Position numbers and translations under genes: made by a program
The notes under the pieces: model-generated
What the model saw: only the letters and a program-made list of their open reading frames with translations
The model's database searches: none
What the model was told of the DNA's origin: nothing
In this document: positions 20,090 through 29,987 of the stretch, piece by piece
Layout of the letters: the number at the start of each line of letters is the position of its first letter
Numbering within the stretch: the stretch's first letter is position 1
DNA from: Castanea sativa
Taxonomy: Eukaryota > Streptophyta > Magnoliopsida > Fagales > Fagaceae
Direction of reading: 5' to 3'
DNA length: 64,000 nucleotides
Assembly (NCBI RefSeq): GCF_040712315.1
Contig: NC_134013.1
Coordinates: 58,796,501 to 58,860,500 of the forward strand

Positions 20090-23000
20090 TCAATATTTCC
20101 AATTGTAATTCTCTAATTCATCACGGGTGGTCCTTAATTCTTGTTCTAACAACTCCAAGGATTCAGTGTCTGCATTGCTTAAAGTATGAGAAGTCTCTAC
20201 GGAAGAAATCTCTTCTCGAATGTTTGAGACAATTACTTTCTGGCTTGACAGCTTTTCATCATTTTCGAGGGCAGAAGCTTCAAGTTCTTGCTTGTGGGTG
20301 AATAATCGTTTCAGTTCTTCTTGAAGCTCGGCTATTTTAGAATCGGTGTTCACTAATCCATCCTTAAGTGCCTCACCATGTGCTAATAATTCACCCTCTA
20401 CCTTTAGCTGATCATCAAGTTGAACTTTATATTCTTCCAACTTTTTGTCACGCTGCTCGGGCGTCATACATGAGGAAAAGGAAGACTGTAGAGATGTAAA
20501 AGTATTGGCCTTATCGAAATATTCTGCAACCAATGTTTCTAATGGTGAAGGATCAATAGCTTGATTGGTTGTTATGGCCTCAAAAATCTTGTTAGCCCCA
20601 TCAAGGAGTAAATATGTCTTGTTAAATGGAGTTCTAACAATCTTTTGTTGAAGACTTTTCCAAAGATTCAATGCAAGATCAATGCGGTGCTTCAAAATTT
20701 CATCATTAGGATTATATTCAGAAACTTCAAGAGCACAAGACTTAGTTCTTTGAGGAGATCTTGTAACATTCTTCCTAGAATTGGTATTAGCCACCTCTTC
20801 TATGCTCCTTGGCAATGCAGTAGATGACCGTGGACCGGAAATTGAACTTTCACTATCATTTGAGGCCACATCATTATCAATGTCCAGTGGCAAGGTTCGT
20901 TGATCGGACTAAAAAAATAAAAAAAAATAATACATAGTTCATAAGGAGTAACTCAAAAGAAAAAAAGAAAAAGAAGAGAAGCAAGAAGAAGAATCAAAGA
21001 CTAATAATGAATACTTGAACTTTGTTTCTTGGTGATGTAGCAAGAGATTGTGGATTGGAATTATTCTCAAAAGTCGCCTCATTGTCAACCTCCATGTTCG
21101 AAACTTGTTAATCAGACTGCAATCAAATACACATTGTTCATGTAAGATATACTTTGCATAAAGAAAAGGAAAGTTTCTTCTAAAAAAAAAAAAAAAAAAA
21201 AAAAAGACCTGATCCTTTGCACCCTCAAGGTTTTCAGAAGCACTTGTGATGCCTTTAAGGGAATTTGGGTTGATAGGTATTGTCAATTTGGGCTTTTTAG
21301 TCCGATTCCAATGATGATCACTATCTTTATCATCACTCATTTCTTCAAGGACTGGATTTGCTCTTCCTTCAGATGCATCATGCACTTCTAAGGACCTTTC
21401 AACAGATGGGGCCCTTGGAGGAGGCCTCTTCAATTTAGTTGTGACACCTTGAGACTCCTTGGGCTGAATATGGTGGTTCACAGGTTTTGAGATGGTGTTT
21501 GCCACATGAACTTTGGGTAATCGAATATCCTTATTATTGTTGCTCTTGACATTGATAGGCTGAACTACCTTACTCTTGGAAGGAGGAGGATGTGCACTTG
21601 CAATCAAGATATTTACACCATCATCAAGATACTTCCCATGAATATGATTCCACCACTTTTTGTAGCCACTTGTAGTATGAAGTTTGAAATTAGCTGGGGT
21701 AGGAGGCACTGGAAAGAATGCTTTGCAACCAGTCTTGTAGAGAGTACATAATCTCCAAAACTCCACAATTTTATCCAAAGTTCCTTGACGAATGTCCTCT
21801 TTAATGGTACCTGGAATGTCTTGGGAAAGTCCAAATTGACGGCTAAACCGAAAAGGACTATAAGGTTCCACTATGAGATGACCCTCTTGACGCATAGACA
21901 AGTAAGAAGAACGGATACTTATAAAATATGACGATGAATTACGAGAAAGTCCTCCATCATCAAGAAAAGTCTCCTCCCTATTCCTGACATACAAATTTGC
22001 GTCCCATTGCATAGAAGTACCTTGTATCAACTTCCTTGCTTCGTGTTCATCAAAGTGTTTGGCCCCTCCTTCCCCAGAATATACAACCATCTTGGGTCCT
22101 GGGACATCAATCTCATAATGAGTCCTAAAATAAAGACCTAGCCAGCCATAAATATAATGAACAGGGAAGCAGGCACCAGAACGACTAATCATTGGAGAAG
22201 AATGAGCAATCTTGTTTAGTCCTCGATAGAGACTAACTAGAACTGGTATTGCTAGACAAAAAGGGCGACCTGTGGCCATGAAGCTTGCAATCTTGAAGGT
22301 TCCAGGGCGAATTGTATTGGGATCTTCACTTGGCAAAACAAAGGTGCAAAGCCAACAAGAAAGTAATGCAACTAAGTAAGTCTCTTCCCATAGCCCATCC
22401 TCAATCTTGAGTTCAATAAAAGGCTTTTTCCCACATTTGGACCAGCCTTGAATTTTATTAAGCGAACCATTAGGATTATGAGTCTTGATTGCACGACTTA
22501 ACCTCTTTGTCCTTCGACTTGGTGGTTTTGAATATTTCATTCCATATCTACACCAAAAGTTAACCTAATCGCTCGCCGAAACACGCGGGTCTTCTCCTTC
22601 CTTTTTAGAATTAAGAAGATGAAAGGCCGCGAATAGGTGCTCACAACTCTTTGGGATGAACCTCTCCACCTCGTCACTTCCTGTCAATTCCTCGCAGCAA
22701 GGGATGGCTTCATCGTAAAGACGACCAAAGATAGGAAGCCCGCCAAGTCGATATAAATCCCAAAGTGAGATAGACATCTCACCAAGTGATGTGTGGAGGG
22801 TGTTGGTTTGTGGACACCATCCTTCGCAAAATGCTCGCATTACATCAGCATTTCGATCATATGTGTACGTAGATGCCGAAACCGCGTCATAAATATGGGC
22901 CTTGTCAAGAGTCTTCTTGCTTCTAAAAAGAACATCTTCGAGCCATTCCCAATATAGAGGTATGTAACTCCACTCTCCATTGATCTTGAAAAGAGTGCCC

Positions 23001-23320
23001 CAACGTGTTCCGCCTGAAATTATACGACGGCCAAGAGTCACTAGATAATGAGACTCTGCAGTGTTCTTGTGAAGAGAGCTATGCAAAGACCACGCTCTAG
23101 AGGGGGAATCCGAATTCCGAGAGGCATCATAGGTCCACTCCACAATGTCTCTTGAGTCTTTAAGTTCAGGCCACCTTTCTGTAAATCGACCAATAATCGG
23201 CCTTTCAACGAGCATTGATATGTCTACTTCCTTAGTGTCATTCGATTCTTTAGTAACAACGAGATACTTCTTGCCGGATGAAGAGAAGTCCTTGAAGAGC
23301 ACCATGATGAAAGGGCGAAC
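20090..23320 (-). pseudogene. Antisense spliced gene with plant mobile domain and coiled coil (Tat copy 1)
   Basis: ATG at 23305, just inside an exon whose acceptor TTTGTTTAG ends at 23321. Coding exons inferred from splice sites, all phase 0: 23305-21209, 21116-21021 and 20908-20090. The first ~480 residues match the plant mobile domain style (TLHTSLGEMSISLWDLYRLG then GLPIFGRLYDE; LVALLSCWLCTFVLP; RPFCLAIPVLVSLYRGL). Then come a basic Ser/Pro-rich linker and a C-terminal coiled coil (LDDQLKVEGELLAHGEALKD, IAELQEELKRLFTHKQELEA). Exons 2 and 3 both begin Ser-Asp, suggesting exon duplication. Defects: TAG at 22567-22565 where Trp is expected (SASD-stop-VNFW), and TAA at 21110-21108 where exon 3 has CAA. 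The cellular role is unknown; mobile-domain proteins occur both in transposons and as host silencing factors. Confidence 0.75.
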
Positions 23321-23548
23321 CTAAACAAAAAAATATATATATAAACTACGGTGCAAAGAAGGTTTTAAAAAAAAAAGGGGGGGCATGGACATGCAATAAG
23401 AAAAAAAAAAAAAAATAAAAAGAAGCAAAATTATTATATCCTCATATGCAAGTATTGCTCCATTACAAGATATCAATGGACACACATCCTGGCATAAACA
23501 ATTTTCATCCTCAAAGTAACCTTCTTCTTCAATGCAATCTTCGTCTGC

Positions 23549-23905
23549 AAGGAAGTCTTCGTATCACAGATAGACTTCGTTGTCAAGATTGTCTTCGTCT
23601 GCAAGGAAGTCTTCGTATCACAGATAGACTTCGTTGTTATCTTCATCCGCAAGGAAGTCTTCGTATCACAGATAGACTTCGTTGTCAAGATTGTCTTCGT
23701 CTGCAAGGAAGTCTTCGTATCACAGATAGACTTCGTTGTTATCTTCGTCTACAAGGAAGTCTTCGTATCACAGATAGACTTCGTTGTTATCTTCATCCGC
23801 AAGGAAGTCTTCGTATCACAGATAGACTTCGTTGTCAAGATTGTCTTCGTCTGCAAGGAAGTCTTCGTATCACAGATAGACTTCGTTGTCAAGATTGTCA
23901 TCGAG
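23549..23905. repeat. 48/54-bp tandem repeat
   Basis: Seven copies of aaggaagtcttcgtatcaca with period 54, 48, 54, 48, 48, 54 (starts 23549, 23603, 23651, 23705, 23753, 23801, 23855). All spacings are multiples of six, so both strands stay open. It lies between the antisense gene's ATG exon and its putative upstream exon, so it would be intronic for that gene. Confidence 0.92.
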
Positions 23906-24031
23906 ATCGTTGTCTTGGTAGCTACTTGCCTTGAGGACTACTTGGCTTAAGGAACAAAATAAACTCTTGCAAGTTCTTTGCAGTGCCACTAAGTCATCAT
24001 ATTACCTATCCTAAACGAAGGTGAAACAACA

Positions 24032-24069
<38 letters not shown>
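24032..24069 (+). repeat. Poly-A run
   Basis: About 38 consecutive A on the plus strand, the longest of several A-runs in this element's 3' region. Confidence 0.9.
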
Positions 24070-24071
<2 letters not shown>

Positions 24072-24107
24072 ACATGCACAAGTTAAAAGCTTTGATCAAG
24101 AATGTAC

Positions 24108-24171
24108 CTCCAAAGGTTTGTGTGATTGAACTCTTGCAAAACTTAACGCCAAATCCTTAAAGATGGATCCA
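24108..24171 (-). other. Possible 5' UTR exon of the antisense gene
   Basis: On the minus strand an acceptor TTTGCATGCAG ends at 24172 and a donor GGAG/GTACATTC begins at 24107, bracketing a 64-nt noncoding exon between the TATA box at 24436 and the coding exon at 23320. Motif-based inference only. Confidence 0.4.
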
Positions 24172-24427
24172 CTGCATGCAAAGAAAATCGTCAAGTAGTG
24201 AAGATCATATGAAGAAACTAGTGTACATTGAATCTATCGAACTAAATATCATACATATGTGATATTAGTTTAGAAAAAAAAAAATTATAAGAAGAGGAGA
24301 GTATACCTAGTTACTTGAATGAGAAAGAAGAAAAAAAATCTTATGCCTTCTCCAAGAATTGTTTTTGAGATTTCTGAGCTTACGCACTATGAAAAAAAAA
24401 TTGTGAATTATGTGCGGCTGGAGTTGG

Positions 24428-24436
24428 CCTTTTATA
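24428..24436 (-). promoter_or_regulatory. TATA box of the antisense gene
   Basis: The minus strand reads TATAAAAGG, 1.1 kb upstream of the antisense ATG and outside both LTRs, giving the antisense gene its own promoter. Confidence 0.55.
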
Positions 24437-24583
24437 GTGCTGGTCAGACAGAGTTTAACTGCAATTAAAACTCATCCAGTCAAGACTGAGTTGGCCAAGA
24501 AAAGAAGTCAAAGTAAAGAAGAATTCTTGTACCTGAAGAATTCTTGAAACCAATTCCTTCTTGAGATTATCTTTTCATAGGAA

Positions 24584-24880
24584 GGGAATTCTTCTTCAAC
24601 TTGGACTAGAAAAAAAAAAAAAAAAAAAAAAAACGTGGATTCTTGCATGGTGGAGTTTTGCATGCATTAGGACTCTTTTAAGTCATGATATAAGGGAATT
24701 CTTCTTCAACTTGGACTAGGAAAAAAAAATGTGGATTCTTGCATGGTGGAGTTTTGCATGCATTAGGACTCTTTTAAGTCATGATATAAGGGAATTCTTC
24801 TTCAACTCGGACTAGAAAAAAAGAAACGTGGATTCTTGCATGGTGGAGTTTTGTATGCATTAGGACTCTTTTAAGTCATA
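24584..24880. repeat. ~97-109-bp tandem repeat, three copies
   Basis: Copies start at 24584, 24693 and 24790 with gggaattcttcttcaact and contain ggattcttgcatggtggag and ttaggactcttttaagtc. They differ mainly in A-run length. Confidence 0.92.
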
Positions 24881-25157
24881 TACTTATCTGAAATTTAGTT
24901 CTATTGGAACTCTATAAATGAGTAACATTAGAACTCTTTTGAGTCTTGGTATGCTTTGGCCGCTGGATTTGAACGTGGCAACTACCACATTAGACAATCT
25001 CTACTTGGGCAGTGGACCAACAGTAGGATCATTGTGATATGGGGCAAAGAAAAAAAATATGTATATATGAAAGGCGCTGAAATTAGTTGCATCAAAGCGT
25101 GAAATTTGTCAAGACTTGATCACTTCCCACGTTCAAAATTGTGAAAATGACCAAGTC

Positions 25158-25170
25158 TCGAGGGGGCATT
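25158..25170 (+). promoter_or_regulatory. Polypurine tract of Tat copy 1
   Basis: tcgagggggcatt directly abuts the 3' LTR; this is the position of the plus-strand DNA primer. The second retrotransposon has a similar tctcgaggggctttt. Confidence 0.7.
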
Positions 25171-25942
25171 TGTAAGAGGCAAAATTTTAAACTAATTATA
25201 AAATGCCACATTAAAATTTAGTGGCAAATTCCAAATTAATGTCATTAATTTAATTAAATTAGATAATGACATGTGTCATCCAAATTGACATCACACTGGC
25301 ATATCAAAATTCGCCACATGTCATTTGGCTCACAAGATAAAGATAAACTTCCTATTCAAAATTTATGGATAATTATCTTTATTAAAATAAACTAAATAGA
25401 GATAATGATTTATCTTTGTTGATTATTATCTTTATCAAAATATGATATAGATAAATAGAGATAATTATCTCTAAGAAGAATTTGGGCCAATCAAAAGTCT
25501 ACTACATACTTTCAAGCATATCAACTCAAAGTGAAGCTTATCCTCTAAAATCACTATAAATAGAGGACATCCCCTCTCATTTTGAGGGAGTTTTCAAGAG
25601 GCCCAAGCTCTGGAGAAATTCTGTCTCAAGAATCTTTGAAGAACTTGAAGAAAATTTGAAGAACTTGAAGAACATTCGAAAGGCTTGAAGAACTTGAAGG
25701 ACAACAAATCTCTAACAAGCTTAAAGCCAGAGATTTGTTGTGAAGACCATTTGATCCATCTTTCAACCAAATTGAAGAAAATTTCGCGTTTGAGTCAAGA
25801 CCATAAAGAAGATAGAATCAGAGGAGCATTTTTCAAAACTGAGATTGAACTCATTACTTGATTAATACAAAATATATATTTGTAGAACTCATTTTTTTTC
25901 AATTTGTTTGATTTTTCTTCAATTGAGAAATTTGTGTTTACA
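25171..25942 (+). repeat. 3' LTR, Tat copy 1
   Basis: 772 bp, same sequence as 11550-12321 in my reading. Followed at once by the target duplication atatt. Confidence 0.95.
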
Positions 25943-25947
25943 ATATT

Positions 25948-25957
25948 CTCTTGTCAA

Positions 25958-25998
<41 letters not shown>

Positions 25999-26377
25999 CA
26001 AATGATTGATATGTGTGTGTACATACGTACGTTACTATCTATATATATATATAAACAAGATGAGTGGTAGAGATCATGAAAATTTGATAACTAATTAATT
26101 TTGGTTGTATATTTTCAAAATTTTAGTATAAAAACCAAATTCATTCTTGGTTTTTTAATTCATAATGATTACATTAGTTAGTTTACATAATATACATGTT
26201 TTAAATTATACAAGAAATATTTTAAAAAAATTGCATATCAAACACTAGAATACATTCTCAACCTCATTTTCAAGATCGTTATCAAACATTGGAAAATGAG
26301 ATAGTTTTCTAGAAAATGCTCTTTGAAAAATGAACAATTTTCCAGAAAACGTTAATGCTGAAACAAACAGAGCGTTA
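25948..26377 (-). mobile_element. Right part of the interrupted inverted-repeat element
   Basis: Complement of the left arm's end (see 10780-11549), with gaaacaaacagagcg at 26359-26373 as the terminus. Contains a (TA)n run at 25960-25996 and a second TA run at 26040-26052. No coding signal. Confidence 0.5.
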
Positions 26378-26811
26378 GTTAAAATTCTAGTTTGCTATTT
26401 CCCTTTTTTTGCCTATCTATTTTTTCCTTTTATAATTTTTAACTTATTAAAATATATTGATAAAACATGAAATATTTTCTTATTTCTATTTTTTGAATGA
26501 ATTCGATGAATAAAAGAGATAATATTGGATCAATTATAATTATGATATAAAATTACTATATATATCAATGAGAAATACATAAAATAAATTCATAAAAACC
26601 ATAAATAATAATAATTTTTTTAAATGAGCTAGGTGGGAGTGGGAGAGGGGGAGTGGTCACTAATAATTGACTTTTGACTTTTTGGCTAGTTTCGGCCGAT
26701 TTCATTCTCTATATCTTGTCATTTTGAATAAGATGCTAAATCCTTGATGTCATATTCAAGAAAAAAAAGAAGAAGCTCAAACTATCGTGAACAAAAGGAA
26801 TACACACACAC

Positions 26812-26873
<62 letters not shown>

Positions 26874-28820
26874 TTATATATATAGACTAAATTTAAATCA
26901 CTTTGTCCATATCAGTTGATGAGCTATCTGTTAAATGCCATGTCATTTCAAAACAACCTAATTTGTGATTAGGTTAATGTATTAAAACTACGTCATTTTA
27001 GTCCTACGTGGTTCTATATATGCCAATTATGCATGCTATGTACCATATAGGCATTTTCCATTAGCGAGTTAATGATACAAATCAAATTGATTGTTACTTG
27101 AAAATAATAGAAACTAATTTGACTATTACAAAAATATAGGAATCAAATTGACTATGAACTCAAAATATAAAGACAAAAATTTTTTTTTTCCCTCTTCTTT
27201 TATTGGTTTTTTTAACTCTCTTTTTTCCTCTTGCAATAAATTTCTCATTCTCCCTAGAAATCAAACAACATTTTCTTTGAAAATAATCACCCACACATAT
27301 TCAAATCAAACTTTTAAACCCAATACCTTTTAGTTAGTAGCGGAGCCATGATTTCAGTTAGGGGGTCAATATTAAAAAATTATCATAAATAATATAAATC
27401 GATATTAATAATAAAATAAATAATTATAAACAACTGCAATTGTCATGCAAAATCTAATTAATATAAACAATCTATAATTTATTTTTAATACCTAGTTTTG
27501 TTTACTCAATAGGCCTCAGTACTTTTTCATATTTTGAAACCACTACATAATTTTTTCATCCCCAATAGTTTTGAATATATCTTTCCCAATGTCTATGACC
27601 AAGCAACAATTTAAAGTAATTAAGAGATTAATCTAATTTGAATGCTCAAAATAACTTGAGAAAATAATTCAATCTCAAAGTGTTAAGAGTAAAAGAATAT
27701 ACTTGAAAAATTACACCTAGATTGCATTTCAGCATTTTTTTTTTCTCTTAAAAAGTAAGAAAGTAAGAGACGCAGGGAAAAAAAAAAATAATGGAAGCGC
27801 GGTAGGTTTTTATTTTTATTTTTATTTTTTTAATGGTAGAGGCGGTAGGGTTTTGGTTCCACAAGTAGGTACTCCTTTTTTTTGTAGTATTATTTAGTTT
27901 AGTTTAGTTTTTTTTTTTTTGGTCACACAGTCACACAGACAGTTTCCGTGAGAAAAAAAAAAAAAAACGGTTTGAATAAGTGAAAAAAAGAGAGTGGCGT
28001 AAATACTAAAAAATAACTAAATAAATTTGGATAAAGAAAAAAAAAAGTGACCTGAATGGACCCATTGGAGTTTGTCAGGTTCAGCTAATTAAACCCTAAA
28101 AAGAATATGAGTTTTGTGGCATTTAGGGTCCATTTGAAAATAATTTATTTAGCTTTTGGTGAAAACTATTTGCTGAAAGTGTGCTAAAATATACTTATAC
28201 CTTGAAAAAAGTGATTTATTAAAAACTTGTATATAAAAGATAAAAGCTAAAAGATAAATTGCCTCCTGTCAAAGGGTCAATTGCCTCTTCTCGCCTCTTT
28301 GGCTTCGCCTGTGTGGGCCTTGATCGAAACACAACAATAACAACATATTGAAAATCCAACCATAAAAATCCATCACCAAATCAAACCATGACATTCAACG
28401 AATCCCCCACCCAAACCCCTTGATCGAAACTTAGCCATAAAAAAACCTAACCTTGTTTCCACATGAACATCTCTTCACAATCAAGGAAAACCAACAAAAT
28501 TTATCCAAATTCAAGGAGTGACGATTTCAAAGCTTCCAATGGGGTTTTGGGCTATTGAGGGAATGCTTGCACTCATTTCCTAGCTAGTAGGCCTAATAGT
28601 CATCATCGATGGGCCCATCAACAAAATGGTTCGAAGCTACGCGATGAGGGCTGAACTTCACACGCTTGATCTCATTCAATCTCCGCTGCCACTCATACAT
28701 GAGTCGTTCAACTAAAAAAAAAAAAATTATGTGACCCATTTTGCATTAGTGCATTGATCAAGCCAAATCCTAATAATAACAATTATATATGAGTAATCTT
28801 AAGACAACTGAATTGAACAT
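26378..28820. other. Noncoding AT-rich stretch
   Basis: No gene recognised. It contains a long (TA)n tract at 26817-26882, several A- or T-runs (27180-27190, 27728-27790, 27910-27966), and near 27340 agcggagccatgatttcag, a word common at the edges of plant repeats. 28270-28690 is less AT-rich but has no sustained open frame. Confidence 0.55.
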
Positions 28821-28943
28821 AATTTTGTGCCACAACTCGTCACATGATGAGTTGTGATTGGCAAAAATGTGTCTTGATATTACCCACTATCACACATTTA
28901 TCAATTACAACTCGCTATGTGACAAGTTGTAGTACAAAATTGT
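28821..28943. mobile_element. Palindromic MITE, ~120 bp
   Basis: attttgtgccacaactcgtc on the left pairs with gacaagttgtagtacaaaat on the right, and the inner halves gagttgtgattgg and caattacaactcg also pair. I could not fix a target duplication. Confidence 0.6.
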
Positions 28944-29079
28944 GCCAAATTCGATAATCCTAACATAACTCTTTATATATCAACTTGGCTAAGGCTTCAT
29001 CCCAAAATTTATCATAGGTTTGCAAGTAAGAGTTTACTAGGTCAACATTTTTTTCCCCTCATGAGTAAGAACAAAACCA

Positions 29080-29082
<3 letters not shown>

Positions 29083-29127
<45 letters not shown>
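29083..29127. repeat. (TA)n microsatellite
   Basis: About 22 TA units. Confidence 0.95.
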
Positions 29128-29130
<3 letters not shown>

Positions 29131-29479
29131 AATAATATAGTGATGACTGATGAGTATGTGGAAGACTTTACTTGTACGCATAATAAAAACTTATTACAAT
29201 AGAAGATTGAGGTCGCTCTTCCTAGGACGACTCTTTCCATTATATTAAAGAAGTCAAGTATATGTTTAAAGAGTGGTGTTAGAGTGTGATCATGCTCAAG
29301 TTAAAGACGTCAACTCAGGTTTCCCTCTTACCAATTTTTTATATCATTAGAAAAAAAAGAAGAGTGATGTTAGAGATATAAAAAAATTTACTAACATAAA
29401 TCTTTTTAAACAATGTATCATCATTTGCAAAAGGTAATATAGATAATCATTTATTGTTTTGTTTAAGTGGCACTAATTA

Positions 29480-29745
29480 AATATATTTAGGCTAATGTCT
29501 CTTACACATACTTACATACAACCATACACACAAGTTACTTTTGTAGTGACTTCAAGTTATGATTATGCATGAGTATGTGTAATAGATAGCACCCTTAAAT
29601 TACACTTATATACAACTATACACACATCACCTTTATACATAAATTGTGATTTCAAGTCATGATCATTTACTTTTATAAATAAATCGTGCTTTCAAGTCAT
29701 GGTTGTGGGTAAGTATGTGTAAACAATAGCGCCCTTAAATTTATT
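29480..29745. mobile_element. Two adjacent copies of a small inverted-repeat MITE
   Basis: cttacacatacttac at about 29502 pairs with gagtatgtgtaatag at about 29570, followed by a second unit that ends taagtatgtgtaaacaatag near 29730. Both share the interior tttcaagt(c/t)atg. Copies are diverged. They lie 250-500 bp upstream of the receptor kinase ATG. Confidence 0.5.
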
Positions 29746-29767
29746 CTCAAGCTAGTTGGTAGTATTT

Positions 29768-29776
29768 TATATAAAA
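29768..29776 (+). promoter_or_regulatory. Candidate TATA box of the receptor kinase gene
   Basis: TATATAAAA lies 212 bp upstream of the ATG. A CT-rich tract (29968-29983) directly precedes the ATG, as is frequent in plant 5' leaders. Inferred only. Confidence 0.4.
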
Positions 29777-29987
29777 GTAAAGTTGGAAATGACTTTATAG
29801 CGTTCTCAATATGCAAACAACCACTCGAAGCACAAAATTTCCTATATGACTCATTGTTTACTTGATCTCGTTAGTGGAGTAGTACTGCAACTTCATTTAG
29901 AAAATTAATATCCTTCTTACATATTATCAACAGCTTCTCTTAAATTCTTAATCACTCTCTTCAAAACCATCTCTCTCTCTCTGTGCA

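Larger units (their letters stand above)
11550..25942 (+). mobile_element. Young 14.4-kb Ty3/gypsy (Tat-type) LTR retrotransposon, copy 1
   Basis: The LTRs are 11550-12321 and 25171-25942, both 772 bp and identical in my reading, bounded TG...CA. The target duplication atatt (11545-11549 and 25943-25947) is perfect. Order: PBS-like site, gag, aspartic protease, RT, RNase H, a second archaeal-type RNase H, integrase, 3' tandem repeats, an antisense gene, further tandem repeats, polypurine tract, LTR. A second RNase H and an extra antisense gene are known features of the plant Tat lineage. Despite the recent insertion implied by the LTRs, gag-pol carries two stops and two frameshifts, so the copy was probably mobilised by proteins from relatives. 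Confidence 0.95.

Noticed and set aside
23549..23905. CRISPR-like array
   Set aside because: The spacers are themselves repeated and the context is a plant retrotransposon.
23446..23934. 162-codon plus-strand gene with 16-18-residue repeats
   Set aside because: Generated entirely by the tandem repeat; kept only as an observation because spacings are multiples of six.
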